Positions 41,488-51,700 of a DNA stretch of 55,086 bases are shown piece by piece; positions within the stretch are counted from its first letter, which is position 1; each line of letters begins with the position of its first letter. The stretch lies in assembly GCA_934476455.1 (NCBI GenBank), contig CAKSNY010000013.1:1-55086 (forward strand). Direction: 5' to 3'. The DNA comes from an uncultured Clostridia bacterium. GTDB taxonomy: Bacteria; Bacillota; Clostridia; UMGS1883. The notes under the pieces were generated by a model. The model worked only from the letters and a program-made list of their open reading frames with translations, was not told the origin of the DNA and did not search any database. A program made the translations under genes and the position numbers.

Positions 41488-41523
41488 AAAAATAAAAAAT
41501 AAGCATGCTTATTTTTTATTTTT
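41488..41523. repeat. 36-bp perfect AT-rich palindrome after the LacI-type gene
   Basis: An uninterrupted perfect palindrome centred on GCATGC between the LacI-type stop codon (41527) and operator O1. In RNA it could only form a hairpin with a tight turn; flanking A and T runs let it act as a weak two-way terminator. It could also extrude or bind a dimeric protein. Confidence 0.75.
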
Positions 41524-41526
41524 TCG

Positions 41527-42549
41527 TTATTCGTTTTTATCTAAAACCGTATCTCCGTACTCAAGATACGGCATCAGCAGCATCTTTTCTTCGGATTTTC
41601 TGTTCCGGCTTTCGTCAAGGCAATCCAAAAGGCGCTCTCCGACGCTCCTCCCTATTACGGTTTCAGGCTGGCGGACAGAGGTTATCATCTGCCGTCTGTC
41701 ATCCTTTAAATTATGTATATCAAACCCCATAACGGAAATATCCTCCGGCACGTTTAAGCCTTTGTCATGAATGGCACGCAGCGCCCCGTACGTCATCTGT
41801 TCCGAAGTAACAAATACGGCGGAAAACTTTGTTGTATTTCTTTCTTTTAACAAATCACACATTGCCCTATAGCCCGACTCTGTCTTATAGTCGCCGTATC
41901 TTATCAGCTTTTCGTTAAAGCTGATATTATTTTTTTTAAGAGCCTCTTTATATCCGGCAAGTCTATCGGCACCGGTAGTCTCTTTTACAGAGCCTATTAT
42001 GGCAGCTGTCTTTCTGTGACCGCGGGAAATAAGATACTCCGTTCCCATTTTTCCCGCAGCTTTGTTATCAATTGTAATCAGATTTATGTTTTTAAGCTTC
42101 GGAACATTATCTATAAATACAATAGGAATATCGTTTTCAACAAACATTCCGGCAGACGCTCCGCTGCAGTCTACCGTTGCCAAAACCAAAGCGTCTATGC
42201 GCCGCTTATATATCATCTCAAGCGTCCGTTGTTCCTTTTCTATATCCTCGTTTGTGTCCGATATAATAACCATATATCCCTTTTGCGAAACTACAGTATC
42301 AATTTCTTTAACAATTGTTCCGAATAATGTTTCCGAAATATCCGGCAGCACAACCGCAATCGTTTTTGTAGATGATTTTTTCAGCGAGCGCGCAACCTCG
42401 TTCGGTATATAGGAATACTTATTCACGGCATCTAAGATAAGCTGCCTTGTTTCTTCTTTCACCACGGATTTTCCGTTTACCGCCCTGGAAACAGTCGATA
42501 CAGAAACACCCAGCTCGTCAGCTATGTTCTTTAACGTATATCTGCTCAT
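41527..42549 (-). CDS. LacI-family transcriptional repressor
   Basis: A 340-residue regulator. The helix-turn-helix and hinge are at the start (YTLKNIADELGVSVSTVSRAVNGKS, residues 4-28, then NEVARSLKKSSTKTIAVVLPD), followed by a periplasmic-binding-protein-like effector domain ending at 340. Two near-identical palindromes flank it, one at its own promoter (42561-42576) and one before the M81 gene (41465-41480), so it most likely represses itself and the M81-M24-ASRT operon. The inducer is not known; it would be a metabolite linked to the M81/M24 substrates or a sugar. Confidence 0.95.
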   Translation of the reverse strand: MSRYTLKNIADELGVSVSTVSRAVNGKSVVKEETRQLILDAVNKYSYIPNEVARSLKKSSTKTIAVVLPDISETLFGTIVKEIDTVVSQKGYMVIISDTNEDIEKEQRTLEMIYKRRIDALVLATVDCSGASAGMFVENDIPIVFIDNVPKLKNINLITIDNKAAGKMGTEYLISRGHRKTAAIIGSVKETTGADRLAGYKEALKKNNISFNEKLIRYGDYKTESGYRAMCDLLKERNTTKFSAVFVTSEQMTYGALRAIHDKGLNVPEDISVMGFDIHNLKDDRRQMITSVRQPETVIGRSVGERLLDCLDESRNRKSEEKMLLMPYLEYGDTVLDKNE

Positions 42550-42560
42550 TTAAACCACCT

Positions 42561-42576
42561 TTGCAATCGTTTGCAA
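42561..42576. promoter_or_regulatory. LacI-family operator O2, in the lacI-type promoter
   Basis: TTGCAATCGTTTGCAA differs from O1 at one position. It covers the expected transcription start just downstream of the -10 box at 42581-42586 and ends 2 nt from the ribosome binding site. This is a standard autorepression layout. Confidence 0.9.
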
Positions 42577-42580
42577 CTTC

Positions 42581-42609
42581 ATTATACATTAGCACTGTTA
42601 TCTTGTCAA
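42581..42609 (-). promoter_or_regulatory. Consensus sigma-A promoter of the LacI-type gene
   Basis: On the minus strand TTGACA (42604-42609) and TATAAT (42581-42586) with a 17-nt spacer, a perfect consensus match. Operator O2 follows directly. Confidence 0.92.
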
Positions 42610-42644
42610 TTATTTTTTTCAATAAACAATCATTCCGCAAAAAT

Positions 42645-43604
42645 TTACGGCAAATTCTTTAGTTCCCCGTAAACGCATAGTGCAACATCTATAAATTCCT
42701 TGACAGCCCGATTAAGATAGCGCTTCTTTTTTCTGAGAAGATACACCGTTCTTTCCGCAAAGTCGCTGTCTATTTTATAATACAGCAGGTTATCATTTGC
42801 CGCAACCTCTTTTACAAGCGTATCCGTTACAAAGCATATCCCCAACCCTGACGCCGACATATTGTACGATGTCATAAGCTGGTCAAAATAAATTGACGTA
42901 TTCGGCACAAAGCCCGCTTCATTGCATAGCTTTAATCCATAATAGTTCATACTGTTTCCGCTTTTCAGCATAAGAAATTTTTCATCTTTAAAGTTTTTTA
43001 TGCTGATTTTATTTGCGCTGTTTTTTAAATGCTTGTTTTTTTGAATATCTTTACCTGTCAATGCGCAAGCTGCCGTTTCCGAATTTATACCTATATGCTT
43101 CGGTACACATAGAAGTATGGTTTCTTTAAACAACGGATATGATTCTATTGCTTCATCGTCAAAATTATAGTCTATTAAAATATCAATATTTTCTCTTATC
43201 AGCTCCTCTTTCAACATTTTAGAGTTAGATTCCAAAAGCTTAATATCTATCATCGGATGTTTTTTTGAAAACGGAACCAAAATTTTAGGTATTATATACG
43301 AAGATATAAAGTTTGCACCGCTTACAGATATATTCCCCACATTCAGCCTTGATATATCAATTATAAAGTTTTCATAATTTTTTTTGATATTGAAAATTTC
43401 TTCAACAGCATTTATATAAGCCTCGCCCTCCAATGTTAATTCAAGAGGATTTGCCGAACGGTCAAAAAGCTTTACGTGCATTTCTTCTTCAAGCTTTTTC
43501 ACTGTTGCACTGAGTGCGGGCTGAGAGATGAAAAGATTTTCCGCAGCCTTTGTAAAGCTTTTTTCCTTATAGATTTCATAAATATAATCGGCATATTTAA
43601 ACAC
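42645..43604 (-). CDS. LysR-family transcriptional regulator
   Basis: A 319-residue regulator with the N-terminal winged helix (SFTKAAENLFISQPALSATVKKLEEE) and a LysR substrate-binding domain. The start is GTG at 43604 (reading MFKYADYIYEIYKEKSF) because GAGGTGA lies 6 nt upstream; an ATG 12 codons earlier would overlap that site. It is transcribed away from the aminotransferase gene, the standard arrangement for LysR control of a divergent target. The effector is not evident. Confidence 0.92.
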   Translation of the reverse strand: MFKYADYIYEIYKEKSFTKAAENLFISQPALSATVKKLEEEMHVKLFDRSANPLELTLEGEAYINAVEEIFNIKKNYENFIIDISRLNVGNISVSGANFISSYIIPKILVPFSKKHPMIDIKLLESNSKMLKEELIRENIDILIDYNFDDEAIESYPLFKETILLCVPKHIGINSETAACALTGKDIQKNKHLKNSANKISIKNFKDEKFLMLKSGNSMNYYGLKLCNEAGFVPNTSIYFDQLMTSYNMSASGLGICFVTDTLVKEVAANDNLLYYKIDSDFAERTVYLLRKKKRYLNRAVKEFIDVALCVYGELKNLP

Positions 43605-43654
43605 AATTGTCACCTCATAAATATTTTTTATGGAAAACATATCAATATATGTAT

Positions 43655-43683
43655 TTGATTATATCATTATTCACTGTTATAAT
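43655..43683 (+). promoter_or_regulatory. Promoter of the aminotransferase gene
   Basis: TTGATT (43655-43660) and TATAAT (43678-43683) with a 17-nt spacer, 31 nt before the ATG. It lies in the 110-nt region shared with the divergent LysR gene, which also contains the AT-rich palindromic stretch around 43637-43650. Confidence 0.7.
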
Positions 43684-43714
43684 CAATAAGGAATTTAAAT
43701 TTGGAGGCAAAAAA

Positions 43715-44914
43715 ATGTTACTGTCGAAAAATCTTGAAGGCGTGCATTCCGATATTCGCGGAGATTTGTATATTCACGCTCTTGAACTTGAAAAGCAAGG
43801 AACAAAGATATTGAAATTGAACACCGGAAACCCGGCAGCGTTTGGCTTTAAAATGCCCGAAAGCATAAAAAACCGAATTACCGCCGATGTGGAAAAGGCG
43901 CTCGGATATTGCGATATACGCGGTGTGGAAAGCGCAAGAGTTGCTATAAAAAATTACCATTTGTCGCGCGGCATAAAAAATGTTACCGAAAACGATATTT
44001 TTATAGGCAACGGCGTAAGCGAAGCAGCATATATGATTATTACAGCACTTATAGGGCCCGGTGATGAAGTGCTTGTCCCCTCTCCGTGTTATTCTCTGTG
44101 GACAAACCTTACGCATCTTGCTGGCGGAAAAGCGCGCTTTTACACCTGTGACGAAAAAAACGGCTGGCAACCCGATATCGATAGCATAAAAAAAGCCATA
44201 ACAAGCCGTACAAAAGCAATCGTTCTGATAAATCCCAATAATCCCACAGGCGTTATATATTCCAAAAAAATACTGCTTGAAATAATTGATATCGCAAGAA
44301 AAAACAACCTTATCATCATATCGGATGAGATATACGACAGACTTGTTTTGGACGATAACATACATATTCCCACAGGCTCCCTTGCAGATGATGTTACTGT
44401 TATTACAATGAACGGCCTTTCAAAGTCGCATTGCATATGCGGGCTTAGATGCGGCTGGCTTTGTATAAGCGGTCCGGAAAAGGAAAAGGAAATTTTAAGA
44501 GATGCGCTTGTAAACATTGCATCGGTAAGGCTTTGTTCAAACGCTCTTATGCAGCTTGTTATTCCCGATGCGCTTAATGACAGCGCTTATACCGAAAATA
44601 TGATAAACAAGAACGGCAGGCTTCCGCGCCAGAGAGATGCCGTTACAAAGGAGCTTGATAAAATAGAAGGAATAAGCTATGTTAAAAATTCTGCGGCTTT
44701 TTATATTTTCCCAAAGCTTGACCTTAAAAGACACGGCTTTTTAAGCGACACGGAATTTGCTAAAAAGCTGCTTGAAGAAAAGCACATTTTAATAATTCCC
44801 GGAAGCGGCTTCAGCTGTGTTGATAAGTCACACTTTCGCATCGTAATGCTGCCCGAGGAAAACGAATTAAGAAATGCCGTAAGAAGCATCGGAGAGCTTT
44901 TATATAACAATTAA
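43715..44914 (+). CDS. Class I aminotransferase (PLP-dependent, alanine/aspartate type)
   Basis: A 399-residue fold-type I aminotransferase. The PLP lysine is in MNGLSKSHCICGLRCGW, the phosphate-binding and ring contacts are in NPNNPTGVIY and ISDEIYDRL, and the C-terminal Arg that holds the substrate carboxylate is in SHFRIVMLP. It resembles the AlaA/YfdZ-like alanine or pyruvate-linked aminotransferases. GGAGG lies 7 nt before the ATG at 43715. Divergent LysR control suggests response to an amino acid or keto acid. Exact substrate pair unknown. Confidence 0.93.
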   Translation: MLLSKNLEGVHSDIRGDLYIHALELEKQGTKILKLNTGNPAAFGFKMPESIKNRITADVEKALGYCDIRGVESARVAIKNYHLSRGIKNVTENDIFIGNGVSEAAYMIITALIGPGDEVLVPSPCYSLWTNLTHLAGGKARFYTCDEKNGWQPDIDSIKKAITSRTKAIVLINPNNPTGVIYSKKILLEIIDIARKNNLIIISDEIYDRLVLDDNIHIPTGSLADDVTVITMNGLSKSHCICGLRCGWLCISGPEKEKEILRDALVNIASVRLCSNALMQLVIPDALNDSAYTENMINKNGRLPRQRDAVTKELDKIEGISYVKNSAAFYIFPKLDLKRHGFLSDTEFAKKLLEEKHILIIPGSGFSCVDKSHFRIVMLPEENELRNAVRSIGELLYNN

Positions 44915-44993
44915 ATCATACATTTTTAATTTTTTGCTAAAAAACAGAGCCGACAAAACTTCCCTGAAATTTATATCCCCTATAGGTTTTGTT

Positions 44994-45047
44994 TTTAATA
45001 GAGAGATGGGGCGTAAACCTAAGTTTACGCCCCATCTCTCTATTAAA
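44994..45047. repeat. 25-bp perfect hairpin overlapping the pfk stop codon
   Basis: Arms at 44994-45018 and 45023-45047 are perfect complements and the loop is CTAA. The right arm includes the last two codons and the stop codon of the minus-strand pfk gene. Neither strand has a proper T-run after the stem, so this is not a textbook terminator, yet the stem is far longer than needed. Confidence 0.85.
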
Positions 45048-46269
45048 TATCAAGGAACAAATGCCTCGGCATTCCTTCTACCATAAACGGCGAAAGCTCG
45101 CCGATGATAAGCGGCTTCATATAATCAACGCACTGCTTTTTTACGCCGACTTTGTCGCCTTTTATCCAATCAAGCGGTACTTTTCTTTCCGCATTTGCAA
45201 TTTCGGATACATTCGCCGATTCTATGTCAATTCTGTACGGGTCGTCAGAAAGCCTTTTTATAACCGTCATTATCTCGGATTTTCCCATAACAGCTTCTTT
45301 TACCGCCTCTGCCCCTACCTGAAACGCCTCTGTAATATCCGTTCTTGACACTATGTGCGAGGCACAGCGCTGCAGCGGTCCGAGGGAAAATCCCCTTGTC
45401 TTTATTCCCATATTCTGCGCAAGAAAATCTGCAAGAAACAACGCCGTTCCGCCGAGCGAGGTGTGCCCGAAGGCGTCCTTATATTCGCTTTTTTTATTCA
45501 TTTCGCATACGTATTTTCCGTCTTTTGTCATAATTCCTTCCGACACGGCTATAACAAACGCCTTCTTTTCTTTATGGCGCTGTACTGTTTCGTTTAAAAA
45601 TTTCTCAGGGTCAAACGTTATTTCGGGAAGAAGAATCATTTCGGGGCCTTCGCAGTCCTCCGCTTTTGAAAGTGCGGACGCTGCCGTAAGCCATCCCGCG
45701 TTTCTTCCCATAATTTCAACAACGGCGATAAGGTCCGAGCCGTACACCTTGTTATCCCTTATAACCTCTTTCATTACAGAGCCTATGTATTTTGCCGCAC
45801 TGCCGAAGCCCGGTGTGTGGTCTGTTCCCTTAAGGTCATTATCAATGGTTTTCGGCACCCCGACAAATCGAATGTCAGACCCTATCTTTCTTCCGTATGC
45901 ACCCATTTTTGAAAGCGTGTCCATAGAGTCGTTGCCGCCTATGTAAAAGAAATATTTTATATCAAGCTTTTTTAACAGGTTAAAGGCTTTGATATACGGC
46001 TCTTCGTCAATATTGTAATCCGGAAGTTTAAAGCGGCATGACCCGAGGTAAGACGACGGCGTGCGCTTTAAAAGCTCTATTTCAAGGTCGTTTTGTATAC
46101 AGTCTTTTAAATTAACATACTTTTCATCAAAAAAGCCGTACATTCCGTTTATCATTCCGTAAATTTTACCTGCACCCATATCAAGCGCCGTTTTGTATAC
46201 GCCCACCAGGCTTGCGTTTATTACGGAGGTAGGTCCGCCCGATTGCCCGACTATTACATTACCTATCAT
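45043..46269 (-). CDS. pfp: 6-phosphofructokinase, PPi-dependent type
   Basis: A 408-residue glycolytic enzyme that phosphorylates fructose 6-phosphate. The motifs GQSGGPTSVINAS, GGNDSMDT and GVPKTIDNDL are present. In ATP-dependent enzymes the second motif is GGDGS; Asp or Asn-Asp with a following non-Gly residue at this place and the Lys of PKTIDND are marks of PPi-dependent enzymes, so diphosphate is the likely phosphoryl donor. MGRNAGWLTAAS is the sugar-phosphate site. Its 3' end lies in a 25-bp hairpin. A 63-nt part (45378-45452) has a copy at 37678-37740. Confidence 0.92.
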   Translation of the reverse strand: MIGNVIVGQSGGPTSVINASLVGVYKTALDMGAGKIYGMINGMYGFFDEKYVNLKDCIQNDLEIELLKRTPSSYLGSCRFKLPDYNIDEEPYIKAFNLLKKLDIKYFFYIGGNDSMDTLSKMGAYGRKIGSDIRFVGVPKTIDNDLKGTDHTPGFGSAAKYIGSVMKEVIRDNKVYGSDLIAVVEIMGRNAGWLTAASALSKAEDCEGPEMILLPEITFDPEKFLNETVQRHKEKKAFVIAVSEGIMTKDGKYVCEMNKKSEYKDAFGHTSLGGTALFLADFLAQNMGIKTRGFSLGPLQRCASHIVSRTDITEAFQVGAEAVKEAVMGKSEIMTVIKRLSDDPYRIDIESANVSEIANAERKVPLDWIKGDKVGVKKQCVDYMKPLIIGELSPFMVEGMPRHLFLDI

Positions 46270-46302
46270 TTCAGTGCCCCCTTTTTAATTACTTAATTTT
46301 TT

Positions 46303-46420
46303 CTGTTCAGTACGCAGTCCTCCGCCTGAGCAAACGAGGGCTTTGCCCCGTATCCGGCGGTATAGGCGTATGTAAGATGGTTTTCCCCCTTTCTTTTTTA
46401 AATTCTATTTTCATATTTTC
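46303..46420 (-). pseudogene. Possible remnant of a short or 3'-terminal gene, frameshifted
   Basis: In the 166-nt gap after the GH95 gene the minus strand reads MKIEFKKERGK from an ATG near 46418 and then, after a frame change, LTYAYTAGYGAKPSFAQAED followed by CVLNRKN and a stop. The composition is protein-like and the second part reads smoothly, but no family was recognised. It could be the rest of a deleted gene. The stretch otherwise shows no promoter or terminator. Confidence 0.25.
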
Positions 46421-46435
46421 GTCCTTAATCAAATT

Positions 46436-48712
46436 TTATATAATAATTTTCTTTTCACCTTGTTTTGCTTTCGCGCTGATTTCCCTGCCGTTAACAGATA
46501 TTCTAAGCTCATTTTTAAATCCGAAAATGATTTCAAGCCTTGTTACTTTTGAATCCTCCCATTTAACATTTACGGTGTGTCCGCCGGGAATTTTAACGCC
46601 GCACATATGTCCGTTTTCCCACCCTTTCGGAAGATTGTATAAAAGATACAGCTTATCATCATGATAAGAAACAATCGCCTCCGTAACGGCGGCGGCAGCA
46701 CCGAAATTTCCGTCTATCTGAAAAATAACGTCTGAATCTATATGCGGATAAAAATTCGGGTGCAAATCGAGCAGATTATCTGTAAAGCAATTTTGAAGTA
46801 TTCTGTGCATATGCTCGGAAAATCTTTTATTATCCTTTGTTCTTGCAATCATACAAGCTGCCCACATCTCTCCCCAGCCCGTTTTTATACCCGTGTTATC
46901 AAGTCGGGTATAAAGTGACTTAACCGCTGCATTAAAGAAATCCTCCCCTTTATCTGCGGTAAACTGCTCCGAAGGATATAATCCGTACAAATGCGACAAA
47001 TGCCTGTGTCCTATCTCTGTTTCCTGCCGTTTTTCGCTGTCCCATTCCACTATTCTTCCGTCAGACGAAATCTTTACTTTTGGCAGCCTCGCCTTTAGGT
47101 TTTTCCATATTTTAACGCTTTTTTTGTCTGTATTAAGAATTTCTGCCGATTTTATTGCATAATCAAAGGCATCATTTGCAAGCTCTATGTCCATTGCCGA
47201 TGATTTACAAATGCTTACGCGGAAATCCATAGCGCCGTCTATTTCGCCGTAGGTTTCACGCTCATGCTCCTTAAATCTGTTTTCGGGAGATTGGCTGGGA
47301 TAAATTTGCAAAACCCCGTTTGAATCCTCACAAAGATAGTCCTCATAAAATTCGGCTACTTCCTTAAAGAATTTATACGCCGTATTTTCCAGATATTTTT
47401 TGTCGCCCGTATATATATAATGCCACCACAAATGCTGCGCAATCCACGGCGCCGCGCCTATCCATACTCCGTAAAAGGTTGACTCCGGCGTACACTGCCC
47501 CCATACGTCATCCGCAAGCGGAAAATATACACCTCTGCACCCATAGATATTTTTAGCGGATGTCCTTGCCGCCGGCATACGTTTAATAAGGTAGTCCGAA
47601 AGCACGCCCGTACACTCCCCCAGCGCTGCCGATTCGGCAATCCAATAACACATTTGCAGGTTTATATCGTAATGATAATCGCTGTTCCACGGCGCTTCGT
47701 CGTAGCAGTTCCATTTTCCCTGAAGATTCATCGGAAGCTCTGCCGTAACCGAGCATGAAAGCATAAGATACCTTGCAAAATCGTAAATTATCTTGTACAG
47801 TTCGGGGTCGCTTTCTCCGTTTCTGATGTTTTTCATTCTTTCTTCAAGAAATGTTTTGTGCTTTTGTCTGTCGCCTATTTCAAAATCAACACGGTTCATT
47901 ATTTTTGAAAATTTTTCGGAATGTACCTTTTTCAAGGAATTATAGCTTGGCAAATCAACTGCATATTTTTCCGTTTCATTTTCTTCGCCCAGGCTCGATG
48001 CAGAGCAGCCTACATTACAGTACGCCTTTATATAGGTTGCGTTTTCAATACGCCACCCCATTTCCGACTTATATGGCGTTCCGTCTGTAATAAAGCGCAC
48101 TTTTACGGTAAATGATGTTCCGTTTTTAAAGGCTCCCTTGTAAATAAGTGTATCATCGGTAATGCTGTAATTGAAGGTTTCCGGCTGTTTAATATCTTTA
48201 AAATATGTCAGCTCACCCGAAAATTTATCCTCCGAATACCAATTTGCAACCAAAACATCGTTCACGCAATCACAAAAGGCTTCAAATAAAACTTCCTTAT
48301 CGTCAATTTTTCTTTGAGCACGGGCAATCGCGTTTTCTATATCCAGTTCTCTTTCTGCAAAGCTGCATTCCCCTCTGTATTCAAATTTTAAATTGCCCGC
48401 ATATTGGTAGCAATCAAAATTATTTTTAAGCGCCGAGCCTGAGCCGTACCCCCCGAAAAGGATCCCCGCTATTCCGGTTGCCCTGTAGATATCGTCTTTG
48501 TCCAAAAGCGATCTCACCATCGGAAGAAACTCCGCAGATTTATACGCCTCGCGCGGCACATCGGTATCTCCCCTCCACAGCCATTCGTGATTCATTGTTA
48601 AAACATCGCATTGTTTTTTGGAGCTTACCATTGCCGCAATTCTTCCGCTGCCTATCGGAAAACCGCTGAGCCAGTCTTTTGCCTGCGTTTGCATTTTCAG
48701 TTTTTCAATCAT
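46436..48712 (-). CDS. GH95-family glycosidase (alpha-L-fucosidase/galactosidase type)
   Basis: A 758-residue cytoplasmic enzyme with the GH95 layout: N-terminal beta domain (from WLSGFPIGSGRIAAMV), helical linker and (alpha/alpha)6 barrel. Signature segments are ELPMNLQGKWN, APWNSDYHYDINLQMCYW and VIFQIDGNFGAAAAV, the last holding the catalytic Asp region of the family. GH95 enzymes remove alpha-1,2-L-fucose or L-galactose. There is no signal peptide, so it acts on imported chains. Its start overlaps the end of the upstream GH106-like gene by 8 nt. Confidence 0.9.
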   Translation of the reverse strand: MIEKLKMQTQAKDWLSGFPIGSGRIAAMVSSKKQCDVLTMNHEWLWRGDTDVPREAYKSAEFLPMVRSLLDKDDIYRATGIAGILFGGYGSGSALKNNFDCYQYAGNLKFEYRGECSFAERELDIENAIARAQRKIDDKEVLFEAFCDCVNDVLVANWYSEDKFSGELTYFKDIKQPETFNYSITDDTLIYKGAFKNGTSFTVKVRFITDGTPYKSEMGWRIENATYIKAYCNVGCSASSLGEENETEKYAVDLPSYNSLKKVHSEKFSKIMNRVDFEIGDRQKHKTFLEERMKNIRNGESDPELYKIIYDFARYLMLSCSVTAELPMNLQGKWNCYDEAPWNSDYHYDINLQMCYWIAESAALGECTGVLSDYLIKRMPAARTSAKNIYGCRGVYFPLADDVWGQCTPESTFYGVWIGAAPWIAQHLWWHYIYTGDKKYLENTAYKFFKEVAEFYEDYLCEDSNGVLQIYPSQSPENRFKEHERETYGEIDGAMDFRVSICKSSAMDIELANDAFDYAIKSAEILNTDKKSVKIWKNLKARLPKVKISSDGRIVEWDSEKRQETEIGHRHLSHLYGLYPSEQFTADKGEDFFNAAVKSLYTRLDNTGIKTGWGEMWAACMIARTKDNKRFSEHMHRILQNCFTDNLLDLHPNFYPHIDSDVIFQIDGNFGAAAAVTEAIVSYHDDKLYLLYNLPKGWENGHMCGVKIPGGHTVNVKWEDSKVTRLEIIFGFKNELRISVNGREISAKAKQGEKKIII

Positions 48713-51700
48713 TTTTTTGTCCTTTCAACATCGTAATTACCGGGCTTTTTAAAATTCCGGTGGGCTTTGTATTGTATTCGTAACACCATGCATTGCCCGA
48801 CGAATACCAATAATTTGAGCCAAACCACAGGCTGTCGCCGCAGTTGTGAAGTGCACCGAAGGTGTTGTATCTGTTTCCGTAAAATGTAAATTCAAGCATA
48901 TGTTCCCCTTTTGAAACATTCTTTATTTTTACATTATACGGCGCAAACACTACTTTTTCGCTTTCTCTTTCGTCAAGCTTTACCTCGGTAAGCGCGCCTG
49001 CATATTTTCCTATGTTCACAATAAAATCGCAATCCTCGGGAATGTTGATTTTTGCATAATATTTTATGTTTCCTCCGTAAAAAGGCATTCCCTGGCGTGT
49101 AATATCGCCGAACCCGATATTGCTTTCCGCCGCGCATAAAGTCTTTTTGCACCCCTCCGCCCGAACGTTAAAATTACCGGTGATATAGCATGCCTCAAGG
49201 CTTATGCGCTTTCCGAACGGAACCTTTGCACATATTACATTTTTCCCTTTGCAAAGCTTTGGCAAGGGATATTTAACAATAGCCTTATCTACGAAATATC
49301 CGCTTGGATTCAGCTTTACTCTCTCCCCGTTTAAGCTTAGGGAAATAATCTCCTCCGCGCAAAAACAGGTATTTTCAAGCTCTGTTTCGCTTTCAAACTC
49401 AAAAAGAAGGTTTACAAAATGATTTGTTTTTTCTTCTTTTATTGCCCACGGCTGAATGTCCTGTCCGTCGGCAAACGACCAGCCCAGTTTCTTTCTCAGT
49501 GCCATATCTATTCTTAATATTTCTTCAGTGTCGGAAAAAGTCTCCGTGTCAAAAGAAAACTTTGCCAAGTCCAGAATGCAAACGTTATCTTCCCCGCGCT
49601 TATAATTAACCTTATCTTTAAAATCTATTTTTCCTATTTCCTTTTGCGATTTTTCCCTGATAATCCGCTTCGATGGTTTGCAGCCTTTGAGCCTTAATAG
49701 CAGACTGTCATTTTCAAAAAAGCTGTAGTACACCAGCGTATAACCGTTTTTGGCGATGTAGCTTACGGTTTCTTCTTTACCTGTCAGGGTGTTTAGTATA
49801 ACCGGCTTAAATTCTCCCTTTATTTTTATTACTGTTTGCACCGGCAGCCCTATCGCGCTGCAATATTTATCTTCAAGAACACGGGCGCGGGCTATAAACA
49901 AATTGTAACAATCGCCGTCTTTTCGCATTTGGTACAAAAACTGCTTTTCTCTCTCCCCTGTAATATTTCTGATTTCTATATCTCTGTATGCGCTGAGCGA
50001 ATTTATCAGTGCGGCTTGCTCATAGGGGATACGCTCTGCACGCTCATACAGCAAAGTTACTTTATTATCGGGCTTTGCGTCAACATACCTCGGCGCCTCG
50101 CCCATAAAAATTACTTTTCCGCCGGCGTCTGTAAATTTATTTAAAATATCAACCGTGGTTTTCCGCAATGTTTCACATCCCGGCACAATAATTACGCTGT
50201 AGTTCATTTCACCTACTTGTATTTCCGGACCGATGCTTTTACACAGCGCCGGCATACAAGCCTCGCTTATAAAATCAAAATCCACGGTCCCAAACAGCAG
50301 CCACTCTATAATATTTTTAAAATTATCATCCTTTTGCTGCCGTATTAAGGAGGTATTTTCCGCAGGTCCCCAATGCAGCCAATAGCTTTCAATAGGATGT
50401 ATTACACCTATCTTTACCACGCTTTTGCCGCGCGTTAAAACAGTGTTAAGCCTTGCAAAATGGTTTTCTATGTATGCGTATTTTTCATACCACGGTGACT
50501 GATAATTTATTGACGCGGGGTAGTCGCGCTTGGCGGCCCCTTTCATTGAAACCCACGAAAGATGATGCACACGTGCGGTTACACCGAGCGCCGCCTGCCA
50601 GTCGCCCTGGTGCTTGTGTCCGCGGAAATCGAAGTCCCAGTTGGTGACGCCGTATAATTCCGAAAGCACGCCCTCGCGCCCGTATTGCCTTGAAGCCGAC
50701 TGCGCCTGCTTCACCGTATCAAGCTCCTGCAGATTGCAAAGCATATCGACCCCCGGCAGTTCAAAAGACCTGTATGCGCGCATAGCCTCTCCTATTGCTG
50801 CGGTCTGGCGTTTTAGGGTAGACTCCTCCATCATATGACCTGTAAGGTATATGTTGTTATCGGCGCACCATCTGCCGCATGTGTCACTGAACGATTGTGT
50901 AAATCTTTCACATATATGGTCGTGATAATAATATCTTGCAACCGATACTTTCCCGTTCGGAAGCTCCCAAAATAGCTCCGGCAGACGCTTCGTTACGCTG
51001 ATGCCGTATGCTTTCTTATAGGTTTCGTCAAAATCGGGTGTCCACGGAAGAAGTACGTCGGACTTGCTTTGTGCAAACGGCAGTACCTGTTTATGCACAA
51101 ACTGCGGTTCATCCGTAAATATTGCGGGGACAGTTTTTCCGAACTCATTGCCGACTGCTTTTTTATATCTTTCATGCGTTATTTCAATAAATCTTTTTAT
51201 TGCCTTCGGGTTTAGTGTGTCTACGTAAGTTTGCCCGTTATGCCACCCCGGCGACACGGGCGGGTTAACCTTGCAATACGCATACCATACCGTTCCCTGT
51301 GCTTTGTCATTTTCATTGTAATATTTATATGAAAGAAGCTCTCCGTTTTCATTAAGCACAATGTCGTAGGCGGCAATAAAATATGTTTTTCCTTTTTCTG
51401 TTGCCTCCTGCTTTGAGTAAATATTTTTCTCTTTTTTTGTTGTAAACGTAAGGTTGCGCTCCCGAAAGAGCGGCGTCTTTGTAACATATCCTCCCGCACT
51501 GCCCGACGGCCAGCGATCTTCATCATAAAGCCACGCAAGCATTTTCTCGCTTTTTGCCTTTTCAACACACTCTTTTACGAGAGTCATAAATTCGTCTCCG
51601 AGGTATTTTGTTGCCATTCCGCTTCTTGTATGTATATGAAATCCGCCCATTCCCATCTTTTTAAGGCACTCTGTCTGCCGCATAAGCTCGTCTTTTTGAA

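Noticed and set aside
44994..45047. Hairpin at the pfk stop codon as an ordinary rho-independent terminator
   Set aside because: No T-run follows the stem on either strand; reported as an unexplained perfect repeat instead.
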